Shown: positions 22,752 to 31,651, counted from the first letter of the stretch. The stretch: 41,640 bases of DNA from Pseudomonadota bacterium (GCA_030538605.1 JAUNTQ010000021.1:1-41640), one strand, 5' to 3'. Made by a program: numbers and translations. The notes: generated from the sequence alone by a model not told the origin.

Positions 22752-23098
22752 ATGCAACACCGCCACCTCAAACACCAGCGCCTGACACTCGCCGCCATTG
22801 ATGACGTGATCGCGCGTGGGCGATGGGCCGATTGGGCGGCCTTGCGCTCGGCCATGTTGGCTGATGCAGCGCTGGGCGAAAAAGTGGCCCGCGTGTGCCG
22901 CCCACATCTGCTCGATCCCTACGCCCAGCGCTACCATTTCTGGATGAGCTATGTCCAAGCCCACGCCGCCGCTGTGCGCTTGGAGCACGCAGGTGATACG
23001 CCGCCGGTGCCGACGCCGTGCGCGACAAGCTGGCGGCGCTGGGCATCGCACCTGTCGATTTGGATGATGCGCGGGCATGGGCGCGCCGTGATGACTGA
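22752..23098 (+). pseudogene. Small hypothetical gene, probably frameshifted
   Basis: Bases 22752 to about 22990 encode a plausible soluble protein (DDVIARGRWADWAALRSAML, HLLDPYAQRYHFWMSYVQAH). After about 22995 the same frame turns into unlikely composition (Trp, Met rich), whereas another frame reads a natural ending, ADAVRDKLAALGIAP then VDLDDARAWARRDD, and stops at 23098. A one-base deletion between about 22995 and 23010 explains this. If no frameshift is assumed, the first frame stays open to 23147 and overlaps the AAA+ gene start by ATGA. The family is unknown to me. It sits just after vapC and may have travelled with it. Confidence 0.5.
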
Positions 23099-23143
23099 GC
23101 CATATCTGCCCGACAACCCGCCGCCCCTTGAAAGTGCTGCCTC

Positions 23144-26100
23144 ATGAGTGATTCCGACACACAAACCTCCTCTCCCGCAGACGCCACCGATGCCGCCGTG
23201 GCCGCCAGCAGCAGCTACGAGCTGCTGAAGACCCGGCTGGAGCGGCAGGGCGATGCGCTGCTGGCCAAGGCGCAGGCGCTGAATGCCGAGCGCTTGCAGG
23301 CGTTCGGGCAGATGGAGCAGCACCTGCTGCTGCGCACGCGCGCGCGCACCGAGCACAACGCGGTGGCGCGCGACATGGTGCGCATCGAGGGCAACCGGCT
23401 GCTGCTGGGCTTCAACGTGTTCATGGGGCTGCGGCGCGAGACGGCGGTGAGCGACGTGTTTGCGCTGTATGAGCTGGTGCACCACGACGAAGCCGAAGGC
23501 ACACCCGAAGCCGACGAGCTGACGCCCGTGCCGCTGGCCGGCAGCTTTCTGGAAGACGAGCGCTTCGCCGCCGACTTTCACGAGCTGTACACCTACTACA
23601 AGCAGGCCACGCTGCAACAGTTGCGCGTCACGCCCGAGTGGCTGCTGGCCGCGTTTCAGATTGGCGCGCAGCGCAGCGACATTCGCGTGTTCCGCTGGCG
23701 CGTGGAGCGCGATGGCAGCCTGCACTACGTGGACAACCGGGGCGAGCGCGACATTGCCCTGCCTGCCAGCCATGACTTCGAGTGGACGCCCGTGGTGCGC
23801 GAGCAGCACGTGGGCGGGCGGCATCCGCACATCAACATCCTCGACACCGTGTTCGTCGAAACGATGGGGGGCGATCTCACCATCAAGGTCGAGAACAACA
23901 CCGAGACGGGCTTGGGCATCTACAGCGAGCCGGTGGAAGACGCCAACCAGTCGCTGGGCGATGCCGAGATTGCCTACGCGCGGCTGGGCTTGTTGATTCT
24001 GCTGCGCGTCAAGCCCTACCGCGAAAGCACGGTGCGCTACCTGGTGTTCAACCAGCGCACGCGGCAGGTCGAGCGCATCGACGCCATTGGTGCCTCGTGC
24101 GTGCAGTTGCCTGAAGACCACGGCATCATTTTCCCCGGCGGCTACTACCTGCAATCGGGCGAATACAAGCGCTTCGATTTGCCCGCCGATCTGGCGGGCA
24201 CGCTGCGCTTCAAGCGCATGCTGCGCTCGCCCAATGGCGAAGACGTGGCCTACGTGTTCTATGGCGGGCCGGATGACACGGGTGTCTACGCCTTGTTCAC
24301 CTACAACCTGATCGACAAGCAGCTCGCCACCCCCATCCTCGCCAACGGCTACGCCCGCTTTGCCGACGGGCGCATGCTGGTCTTTCACACCCCGCGTGGC
24401 GAGGCCGCGCGCAGCCACCCCATGCAGCTGTGGCAAACCCCCTTTGCCACCGAAGAGCACGCCAGCGCCCAGCCGCGCGGCACGGGCTTTCATGGCCGCG
24501 TGGGCAATGCCGATCTGGTGCGCGGCGTATCTGATTTGATGGGCATTGCCCGCGCCGTGCGCGAGCAGGCACCCACCCGCACAGCGTATGAAGACCTGAT
24601 CCGCCAGTGCCTGCGCGCGCGCGATGCCTACTTCTGGCTGGACGCCCCCGAGGCGCAGAACGCCGCGGCCGATCTGGCCGCCATCGAGCAGTCCGCCCAA
24701 GCCACGCTGGCCGAGTTCGAGAAGGTCGAGACCATCCGCGCCGACACCGCCCGCGCGCTCGACCAGGCCGAGGGCCGCACGCGCGAGCTGCTGGGCGAGC
24801 TGGCCGCGCAAATGTGGCGCGCCCCCGCCGACTTCGTGCGCGCACTGGATGCATTGCGCCAGCGCCAGGGCGAGCAGCACACCCTGCGCGAGCTGCGCTA
24901 TGCCGACGTGCCCCGCATCGAGCGCATGGCCCAGCAACTGGCCGAAGAGCAGCAGCGCGTGGGCGAGCGCGCGCTGCAATTTCTGTCAGATGAAAAAGCC
25001 TTCGACGAGCAGCAGCAGGCGCTCACGCAGATTGCCGCCGATCTGCCCGGCGCAGCCACCGCCACGCAGATCGGCGAGCTGCTCACCGCGCTGGACGAGC
25101 AGGCCGCCGGGCTGGACTTGCTCAGTGAACAACTGGGCACCCTGCCCGGCGGCGACGCCGTGCAGCGCACCGCCATCCTCGACCGCATTGCGCTGCTGTA
25201 TGCCGACATCAACCGCCTGCGCGCCGACGCGCGGCAGCGCCGCCGCACCTTGGGCGCAGCCGAGCAGCGGGCCGAATTCGGCGCGCAGTTCAAGCTCTTC
25301 GGCCAGGCTGTTGAAAACGCGCTGGAGCTGGCCGACACGCCCGAAAAGTGCGACGAAGCGCTCACCCGCCTGCTCGCTCAGCTCGAAGACATCGAAGCGC
25401 GCTTTGCCGAGCAGGAAGACTTCATCGCCGACATCGCCACCCAGCGCGAGGCGATGGTCGAAGCCCTGGCCGCGCGCCGCCAAAGCCTGATGGACGCACG
25501 CCAGCGCCGCGCCAAGGCCCTGGCCGATGCGGCAGGCCGCGTGCTCGACGGCGTGCCGCGCCGCATTGCCAGCTTCACAGAGTTGGCGCAAGTGCACAGC
25601 TACTTTGCCGCCGACCCCATGCTCGCCAAGCTGCGCGAGCAGATCGACGAGCTGCGCCGCCTGGGTGCCGCCGTCGCCGCCGACGATCTGGCCACGCGCC
25701 TGAAAACCGCGCAAGACCAGGCCGTGCGCGCCGTGCGCGACGCGCGCGAGCTGTCCAGCGGCGACGCGGGCGACATCCGCCTGGGCACGCACGCCTTCAC
25801 CGTCAACCGCCAGCCCATCGACCTCACGCTCGTCGGCCACGGCGACCACCTGGCCTGGCAAATCACCGGCACCGACTACATCGCCCCCGCACACGACGAG
25901 CGCCTGAACGCCCTGCGCCCCTACTGGGGGCAGGCGCTGGCGTCTGAAACCCCCGAGCTGGCCCGCGCCGAATACCTGTGCGCCGAATGGCTCGACGCCG
26001 TGCAGGCCGGCACCAGCGCACCCGGCTGGGCCGAGCTGCTGGTGCTGCTGGCCGAAAGCGATCCACAGGCACCGCCCCCACCCGCGCTGCTGGAGCCGCT

Positions 26101-28675
26101 GCGCCGCTTTGCCGCCGCGCGCTATCAAGAAGGCTACCAGCGCGGCATCCACGACGACGACGCGCTCGCCATCGCCCGCGTGCTGGCACCCATGCAAGAA
26201 GCGGCGGGCCTGCTGCGCTACGGGCCTGCCGCGCGCGCGCTGGCGCTGCTGCTGTGGCAAAACGGCCTGCGCGATGAAACCCGCCAGTCGCTCGCGCGCC
26301 GCGCCCGCGCCGCGCGGCACATGGCCGAAGGCTTTCAGCAGCCGCAGGCACGCCTTGCGCTGCAAGCCGAAGCGGCAGAAAGTCTGCAAGCGTTTTATGA
26401 AGAAAATCCGGCTTTTGCGCAGGAATGGAAAGCGCAAGAAGCTATTATAAATGTAGCGAATGACGCATCGCCCGAAGTGCTTTGCGACGAAGCCGCCGCC
26501 TACCTGGTGCGCGAGCTGGCCGCCACCGAAGGCGAAGCCATCGCCGCCGACGCGCTGCCCCATGCCCCCATTGCCTGGGCCATCAGCGGCGCAGGGCAAG
26601 ACTTGGCCGATGCCCTGCTGCGCGCGCTCGACCACGGCGGCAAACAGGCCGCCTGGCAGCGCGACATGGCCGCCGCCGCCCCGCTCGAAGCTTGGCGGCT
26701 GGCGCGTCAGTGGGTGCTGGCCTATGCCCGCTCCCGCATCGCCGCAGGCGAGGCCGACGCCGCCTTGCTCGCCGATGTGGACGACGCCGCCACCCACCTT
26801 GCCGTCGACGTGCCGCGCCACCGCATCAACGCCACCCTGCACAGCGCCGTGCACGGCCTGCGCAGCGAACACCCGCGCATCACTGACGGCACGCTGGCGC
26901 TCGACCTGAACGACTTCTGGCAGCGCGTGCGCCAGCACCGCACACATGCCGCCCCCGGCTTCGCCGCGCTGCAAGCTCTGCGCCACGAGATGCTGGTGGC
27001 CGAGCGCGCCCGCCTGCACCTAGCACAGTTCCAGGCCAAGCCGCTGTCCACCTTCGTGCGCAACCGGCTGATCGACGAGGTGTATCTGCCCCTCATCGGA
27101 GCCAACCTGGCCAAGCAGATCGGCGCGGCAGGCACCGCCAGCCGCACCGACCGCTCGGGCCTGCTGCTGCTGATCTCCCCGCCCGGCTACGGCAAAACCA
27201 CACTCATGGAATACGTGGCCGACCGGCTGGGCCTGGTCTTCGTGCGCATCAACGGCCCGGCGCTCGGCCACAGCGTCACCGCGCTTGACCCCGCCACCGC
27301 CCCCAACAGCGCCGCCCGGCTCGAATTGGAAAAGCTCAACTTGGGGCTGGCAATGGGCAGCAACGTCATGCTGTACCTCGACGACATCCAGCACACCCAC
27401 CCCGAGTTCCTGCAAAAGTTCATCGCCCTGGCCGACGGCACCCGCCGCATCGAAGGCGTGTGGCAGGGCCAGGCCCGCACCTGGGACATGCGCGGCAAAC
27501 GCTTTGCCATCGTCATGGCAGGCAACCCCTACACCGAATCGGGCGAAGCCTTCCGCATCCCCGACATGCTCGCCAACCGCGCCGACATCTACAACCTGGG
27601 CGACGTGCTCTCGGGCCGTGAAGCCGTGTTCGCCCAGTCGTACATCGAAAACAGCCTCACCGCCCACCCCGTCACCCAGCCCCTGGCCGCGCGCGAACCC
27701 AAAGACGTGCAACTGCTCATGCGCATGGCCGAAGGCGAACCCATCGACGCCACCCAGCTCGCCCACCCCTACAGCGGCGTCGAGCTGGAGGAAATCAAGA
27801 ACCTGCTGCAACGCTTGTTCACCGTGCGCGACGTGCTATTGAAAGTGAACCTCGCCTACATCCAGTCCGCTGCGCAAGACGACCGCTATCGGCAGCAGCC
27901 GCCCTTCAAGCTGCAAGGCAGCTACCGCAACATGGCGCGCCTCGCCCCGCAAGTCACCCCGCTGATGAGCGAGGCCGACATCGACGCCCTGCTGCGCGAC
28001 CACTACCGCGGCGAAGCGCAAACCCTCACCACCGGTGCCGAAGAAAACCTGCTGCAACTGGCCCAGCTCATCGGCCAGCCGACAGAAGAAGAAAACGCCC
28101 GCTGGCAGCAAATCCGTGCCGACTACCAGCGCCAGCACCAGATCGGTGGTGCCGACGACGACCCCAGCGTGCGCGTCACGCGCGGGCTGATCGACATTGC
28201 CCAAAGCGTGCAGGCGCTGCAACCCGCCCAACTGGTAGAGCAACTCGTCCAGCGCCACCAAAGCGCCACCGAAACCCTGGCCCAACCGCTCACGGCACTG
28301 GCCGAGCGCGTGAGCCAGCACCTTGCCCAACCCCCCGCCCCCACGCCCGAAAGCCGCGCCCTGCTGCAACTGGCCCAGCACCTGCAAGCGGGCGACACCG
28401 CCGCGCAAACCCAGCTGCGCGAAGCGCTGGCCGCCACCGCCAGCAGTGTGCAAGCCCTGCGCGACGGCACCCAGGCGCTAACGCAACACAGCGACCGCGC
28501 ACAAGACAAGCGCATGGTCGATGCCCTGCTGTCGCTGTCCGTCACCTACCGCCAGCTCATCCTGCCGCTGGTGCGCGCCGTGGAAACCCGCGTGGGCGAA
28601 GACGCGCAACTGCGCCAGCAGCTGCAGCGGCTGGAGGGCGAGTTCGACCGATTGGGCGCAGACAAGGGGGTCTGA
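23144..28675 (+). CDS. Giant AAA+ 'DNA repair ATPase' (DUF3686 type)
   Basis: An 1843-residue soluble protein. The N-terminal about 480 residues match the DUF3686-type domain annotated as 'ATPase involved in DNA repair' (LLGFNVFMGLRRETAVSDVF, LQSGEYKRFDLPADL). Residues about 490-880 are coiled coil. After a middle alpha-rich part comes a AAA+ module: Walker A PPGYGKTT (1346-1353), Walker B MLYLDDIQ (1409-1416), and sensor 1 VMAGNPYTESG. The fold resembles MoxR/McrB-type AAA+ proteins. The C-terminal 300 residues are helical. The second Walker B acid is Asp rather than Glu. Bases about 26396-26463 are AT-richer and contain the repeat string AGCGCAAGAAGCTA, read in frame. Although named a DNA repair ATPase, I see no nuclease or DNA-binding motif. 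Its neighbours (PspA, flotillin) suggest remodelling of membrane-bound assemblies. Confidence 0.85.
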   Translation: MSDSDTQTSSPADATDAAVAASSSYELLKTRLERQGDALLAKAQALNAERLQAFGQMEQHLLLRTRARTEHNAVARDMVRIEGNRLLLGFNVFMGLRRETAVSDVFALYELVHHDEAEGTPEADELTPVPLAGSFLEDERFAADFHELYTYYKQATLQQLRVTPEWLLAAFQIGAQRSDIRVFRWRVERDGSLHYVDNRGERDIALPASHDFEWTPVVREQHVGGRHPHINILDTVFVETMGGDLTIKVENNTETGLGIYSEPVEDANQSLGDAEIAYARLGLLILLRVKPYRESTVRYLVFNQRTRQVERIDAIGASCVQLPEDHGIIFPGGYYLQSGEYKRFDLPADLAGTLRFKRMLRSPNGEDVAYVFYGGPDDTGVYALFTYNLIDKQLATPILANGYARFADGRMLVFHTPRGEAARSHPMQLWQTPFATEEHASAQPRGTGFHGRVGNADLVRGVSDLMGIARAVREQAPTRTAYEDLIRQCLRARDAYFWLDAPEAQNAAADLAAIEQSAQATLAEFEKVETIRADTARALDQAEGRTRELLGELAAQMWRAPADFVRALDALRQRQGEQHTLRELRYADVPRIERMAQQLAEEQQRVGERALQFLSDEKAFDEQQQALTQIAADLPGAATATQIGELLTALDEQAAGLDLLSEQLGTLPGGDAVQRTAILDRIALLYADINRLRADARQRRRTLGAAEQRAEFGAQFKLFGQAVENALELADTPEKCDEALTRLLAQLEDIEARFAEQEDFIADIATQREAMVEALAARRQSLMDARQRRAKALADAAGRVLDGVPRRIASFTELAQVHSYFAADPMLAKLREQIDELRRLGAAVAADDLATRLKTAQDQAVRAVRDARELSSGDAGDIRLGTHAFTVNRQPIDLTLVGHGDHLAWQITGTDYIAPAHDERLNALRPYWGQALASETPELARAEYLCAEWLDAVQAGTSAPGWAELLVLLAESDPQAPPPPALLEPLRRFAAARYQEGYQRGIHDDDALAIARVLAPMQEAAGLLRYGPAARALALLLWQNGLRDETRQSLARRARAARHMAEGFQQPQARLALQAEAAESLQAFYEENPAFAQEWKAQEAIINVANDASPEVLCDEAAAYLVRELAATEGEAIAADALPHAPIAWAISGAGQDLADALLRALDHGGKQAAWQRDMAAAAPLEAWRLARQWVLAYARSRIAAGEADAALLADVDDAATHLAVDVPRHRINATLHSAVHGLRSEHPRITDGTLALDLNDFWQRVRQHRTHAAPGFAALQALRHEMLVAERARLHLAQFQAKPLSTFVRNRLIDEVYLPLIGANLAKQIGAAGTASRTDRSGLLLLISPPGYGKTTLMEYVADRLGLVFVRINGPALGHSVTALDPATAPNSAARLELEKLNLGLAMGSNVMLYLDDIQHTHPEFLQKFIALADGTRRIEGVWQGQARTWDMRGKRFAIVMAGNPYTESGEAFRIPDMLANRADIYNLGDVLSGREAVFAQSYIENSLTAHPVTQPLAAREPKDVQLLMRMAEGEPIDATQLAHPYSGVELEEIKNLLQRLFTVRDVLLKVNLAYIQSAAQDDRYRQQPPFKLQGSYRNMARLAPQVTPLMSEADIDALLRDHYRGEAQTLTTGAEENLLQLAQLIGQPTEEENARWQQIRADYQRQHQIGGADDDPSVRVTRGLIDIAQSVQALQPAQLVEQLVQRHQSATETLAQPLTALAERVSQHLAQPPAPTPESRALLQLAQHLQAGDTAAQTQLREALAATASSVQALRDGTQALTQHSDRAQDKRMVDALLSLSVTYRQLILPLVRAVETRVGEDAQLRQQLQRLEGEFDRLGADKGV

Positions 28676-28719
28676 GAACGCAGCACGGGCACCCGTGCCC
28701 GCGCCACCCGTTCACCATG

Positions 28720-28742
28720 CGCTATGCTGAATGTGAATAACG
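28720..28742. promoter_or_regulatory. Candidate ModE operator upstream of modA
   Basis: CGCTAT (28720-28725) and ATAACG (28737-28742) form an inverted pair separated by 11 bases, close to the known ModE half-site pattern CGCTAT...ATAACG with 12 between. It ends 24 bases before the modA ATG, where a repressor bound to molybdate would block transcription. No modE gene is in the window. Confidence 0.45.
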
Positions 28743-28766
28743 CCCCTCACTTCAAGGAGTTCACTC

Positions 28767-29483
28767 ATGTTCCTGCGCACCTTGGCCGTGCTGTTGCTGG
28801 CCTTGGCTGGCGTCGCCCACGCCACTGACACCCTGATGCTGGCCGCTGGCGCTGGCTACCGAAAGCCGGTGCTGGCGCTGGCCGAGCGCTTCACGGCCGA
28901 CACCGGCATTCGGGTAGAGGCCAGCTTTGGCAACATGGCCCAGGTGCGTGCGCAGGTGGCGCAAAACCCCGCCGTCGCCCTGGTGGCGGGCGACCAGGCG
29001 TTTCTGGCGCCGATGAAGCTGTTCGACACCTTCAGCCCGCTGGGCGAGGGCCGCCTGTCGCTGGTGGCCGCGCGCGGCGTGCCGCTGGCCAGCTTGCCGG
29101 ATTTGACCGATGCGCGCTTCAAGCGCATCGCCCTGCCCGACGCCGAGCGCGCCGTGTACGGCAAGGCCGCCACCACCTGCCTGGCGCGCCTGGGGCTGGC
29201 CGAGGCGCTGCAAACCCGCCTGCTGCACGTGGCCACCGTGCCGCAGGTGGGTGCCTACGTGGCGGCGGGCGAGGTGGACGCGGGTTTCGTCAACCGCACC
29301 GAGGCGCTGGCGCTGGCCGGGCGCGCGGGCGACGTGGTGGACGCGCCCGCCAGCTGCCACGACCCCATCGCCATCGTGCTGGCCACCGTTCAGGGCCGCG
29401 CCGAAACGCCGGCCACGCGCGCCTTCATCGACTTCGTGGCCACGCCCGAGGCGCGCGCGCTTTTGGCGCAGCACGGGCTTTGA
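28767..29483 (+). CDS. modA: Molybdate-binding periplasmic protein
   Basis: A 238-residue substrate-binding protein of the ModA family with a signal peptide (MFLRTLAVLLLALAGVAHA). Typical positions are present: LMLAAGAGYRKPVLALAERF, VEASFGNMAQVRAQV, DLTDARFKRIALPDAERAVY, and VAAGEVDAGFVNRTEAL near the end, with a CHDPIAIV segment. Molybdate against tungstate cannot be separated by eye; the downstream modD and molbindin favour molybdate. The ATG follows CAAGGAG. It opens the modA-modB-modD operon behind a ModE-like site. Confidence 0.85.
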   Translation: MFLRTLAVLLLALAGVAHATDTLMLAAGAGYRKPVLALAERFTADTGIRVEASFGNMAQVRAQVAQNPAVALVAGDQAFLAPMKLFDTFSPLGEGRLSLVAARGVPLASLPDLTDARFKRIALPDAERAVYGKAATTCLARLGLAEALQTRLLHVATVPQVGAYVAAGEVDAGFVNRTEALALAGRAGDVVDAPASCHDPIAIVLATVQGRAETPATRAFIDFVATPEARALLAQHGL

Positions 29484-29490
29484 TTTCGCC

Positions 29491-30156
29491 TTGCTCGGCA
29501 CCACGTGCAGCCTGAACGCGCTGCCGCTGACGCTGGCCGTCATCGGCTGGGCGCTGCTGGGCCATGCGGTGCTGGGCGTGGCGCTGGGCTGGCTGCTGGC
29601 GCGCCCGCGCTTTCGCGGCCAGGCGCTGCTGGATGCGCTCATCACGCTGCCGCTGGTGTTTCCGCCCATCGTGCTGGGCTATGCGCTGCTGATGCTGCTG
29701 GGCCGCCAGGGCTGGCTGACCAGCGCGCTGCCCGCGCCGCTGCGGCCCGAGATCGTCTTCACCCCCACCGGCCTGGTGCTGGCCGCCTTCGTGGCCGGAC
29801 TGCCGCTGATGGTCAAGCCGGTGCAGGCCGCGTTTGCCGGCGTGCCGCCGCGCCTGCGCGAAGCCGCCGCCACCCTGGGCCACCGGCGCGCGTCGGTGTT
29901 CTGGCGGGTGGAGCTGCCGCTGGCGCGGCGCGGCATCGCCGCCGGTTTGATTCTGGCGGCCGGGCGCGGGCTGGGCGAGGTGGGCCTGTCGCTCATGCTG
30001 GGCGGCAACATTGCCGGGCGCACCGAAACACTGTCGCTGGCCGTTTACAACCACGTGATGGACGGGCAATTTGCCTGCGCCAACACCTTGTCGCTGCTGC
30101 TGGGCGCGCTGGCGCTGGCGGCTTTTTTCTTGCTGCGCCGACTGGGAGCTTTGTGA
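29491..30156 (+). CDS. modB: Molybdate ABC transporter permease
   Basis: Inner-membrane permease with about five helices (LTLAVIGWALLGHAVLGVAL, ALITLPLVFPPIVLGYALLM, GLVLAAFVAGLPLMVKPVQA). The cytoplasmic ATPase-contact loop is EAAATLGHRRASVFWRVELP, followed by GRGLGEVGLSLMLGGNIAGR. All are normal for ModB/CysU-type permeases. The start is uncertain: no ATG or GTG lies near, and the frame is open upstream into modA. TTG at 29491 is the best candidate, 7 bases after the modA stop, presumably translated by coupling. No ATPase gene (modC) follows, so the permease must borrow one. Confidence 0.83.
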   Translation: MLGTTCSLNALPLTLAVIGWALLGHAVLGVALGWLLARPRFRGQALLDALITLPLVFPPIVLGYALLMLLGRQGWLTSALPAPLRPEIVFTPTGLVLAAFVAGLPLMVKPVQAAFAGVPPRLREAAATLGHRRASVFWRVELPLARRGIAAGLILAAGRGLGEVGLSLMLGGNIAGRTETLSLAVYNHVMDGQFACANTLSLLLGALALAAFFLLRRLGAL

Positions 30157-30166
30157 TGGGGGCCTT

Positions 30167-31030
30167 GTGAATCCGTCCGTTTTTTTTGACCACGCCAGCA
30201 TCGACGCCTGGATCGCCGAAGACGCGCCCCTGCTCGATTTGACCAGCCACGCGCTGGCCTTGGGCGCGCAGCCCGCACGCATCGAATGGGTGTTGCGCTC
30301 AGGCGGCGTGGCCGCCTGTACCGAAGAAGCCGCCCGCGTGGCACGCCACTGCGGCGCCGAGGTGGCAGCCCTGCTGCCCAGCGGCACCCCCGCGCCGCCC
30401 GCCAGCGTGCTGCTCACCGCGCACGGCCCCGCACACGCCGTGCTGCGCGCCTGGAAGGTGGCGCAAAACCTGCTCGAATACGCCTGCGGCGTGGCCAGCG
30501 CCAGCGCCCGCATGGTGGCCGCCGTGCAGGCCGCCGCGCCCGGTGTGGCGGTGCTCACCACGCGCAAGCACCCGCCGGGGCTGCGCGCGCTGGCGCTCAA
30601 GGCCACGCTGTCCGGCGGCGCGCTGCCGCACCGCCTGGGCGTGGGCGAGACGGTGCTGGTGTTTGCCCAGCACCGCGCGCTGCTGGGCGGCTGGCCCGCG
30701 CTGGCCGAGCGGCTGGCGGCGCTGGGCCATGGCCTGGCCGAAAAGAAAATCGTCATCGAAGCCACCAGCCTGACCGAGGCCGAGCAGGCCATCGCCGCCG
30801 GGGCCGAAGTGGTGCAGTTCGATAAAATGCCACCCCCCGAACTGACCGAAGCCTGCCGCGCGCTGCGCGAGCGCCACCCGCGCGTGGGCCTGCTGGCCGC
30901 CGGCGGCATCCGCGAAGACAACGCCGCCGCCTACGCCGCCAGCGGCGTCGATGCCCTGGTCACCAGCAGCCTGCACCACGCACCGCCCGCCGACGTGGGC
31001 GTGCGCGTGGCGCAGTGGCAGGCGCGGTGA
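30167..31030 (+). CDS. modD: ModD, quinolinate-phosphoribosyltransferase-like molybdenum protein
   Basis: A 287-residue protein of the nicotinate-nucleotide pyrophosphorylase fold that is found in molybdate operons as ModD. Typical stretches are WKVAQNLLEYACGVASASAR, VAVLTTRKHPPGLRALALKA, GGALPHRLGVGETVLVF, IVIEATSLTEAEQAIAAGAE and AAGGIREDNAAAYAASGVDA. The reaction of ModD in molybdenum handling is not established. The GTG at 30167 is chosen, 10 bases after the modB stop and behind a GGGGG stretch, because it begins the conserved NPSVFFDHASIDAWI. It occupies the place where modC would be expected. Confidence 0.83.
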   Translation: MNPSVFFDHASIDAWIAEDAPLLDLTSHALALGAQPARIEWVLRSGGVAACTEEAARVARHCGAEVAALLPSGTPAPPASVLLTAHGPAHAVLRAWKVAQNLLEYACGVASASARMVAAVQAAAPGVAVLTTRKHPPGLRALALKATLSGGALPHRLGVGETVLVFAQHRALLGGWPALAERLAALGHGLAEKKIVIEATSLTEAEQAIAAGAEVVQFDKMPPPELTEACRALRERHPRVGLLAAGGIREDNAAAYAASGVDALVTSSLHHAPPADVGVRVAQWQAR

Positions 31031-31037
31031 ACCACTG

Positions 31038-31180
31038 GATGCAGAGGCACGGAAAATTCATGAAATCGGCTTGAAGCCGTTGTGTATCAAGCGCAAGCAG
31101 CTATTTTTTTGAAGTATTCCATTGGCTGCCTTTCTGCCTCCTCTGCCAATCCTTGGCGTTCTCTGCGCCCGGCTGTTCGG
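31038..31180. repeat. Composite repeat region after modD
   Basis: GATGCAGAGGCACGGAAAAT and CTCCTCTGCCAATCCTTGGC followed by GTTCTCTGCGCC belong to the 'gcagaggcgcagag' repeat type and face each other. Between them lies ATCAAGCGCAAGCAGCTATT (31087-31106), a Comamonadaceae-type repeat related to the 76-nt hairpins. No gene is seen between modD and the molbindin gene. Confidence 0.55.
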
Positions 31181-31222
31181 CTGTTGCCCCTTCAACCTTC
31201 CCACCCTGAAAAAGGAAACCCC

Positions 31223-31651
31223 ATGAAAACCAGTGCCCGCAACCAGTTCCAGGGCACCGTCAGCCGTCTCACATCCGGTGCCGTCAACGACGAGGTCGAG
31301 CTGACCCTGCCCGGCGGCCAGAAAATCGTCGCCATCGTCACGCGCCAGAGCAGCCAGGCGCTGGGCCTGAAGGAAGGCGCGGCCGCCTTCGCGCTGGTGA
31401 AGGCTTCGTCCGTCATCGTGATGACCGACGCCGAAGGCGTGCGCCTGTCGGCGCGCAACCTGCTCACCGGCCAGGTGCAGCGCGTGCAGGCCGGCGCGGT
31501 GAACAGCGAAGTCGTCATCGCCCTGCCCGGCGGCGCCAGCGTGGCCGCCATCGTCACGCAGGAAAGCGCGCAGGCCCTGGGTCTGAAAGAAGGCATGGCC
31601 GTCACGGCGATGTTCAAGGCGTCGAGCGTGATCGTGGGCGTGGCGGTTTAA
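31223..31651 (+). CDS. mop: Di-TOBE molbindin (Mop-like molybdate-binding protein)
   Basis: A 142-residue protein made of two TOBE/Mop repeats, about 1-70 and 72-142. Each has the pattern SARNQFQGTVSRLTSGAVND or SARNLLTGQVQRVQAGAVNS, then a VELTLPGGQKIVAIVT-type strand, then QALGLKEG and FKASSVIV. These proteins store or buffer molybdate in the cytoplasm and may assist cofactor synthesis. The ATG at 31223 has AAGGAAA upstream. It lies 190 bases after modD, separated by repeats, so it may have its own promoter. Confidence 0.9.
   Translation: MKTSARNQFQGTVSRLTSGAVNDEVELTLPGGQKIVAIVTRQSSQALGLKEGAAAFALVKASSVIVMTDAEGVRLSARNLLTGQVQRVQAGAVNSEVVIALPGGASVAAIVTQESAQALGLKEGMAVTAMFKASSVIVGVAV

Noticed and set aside
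22949..27019. Long minus-strand frames opposite the AAA+ gene
   Set aside because: Shadow composition only; the plus strand carries the continuous AAA+ domains.
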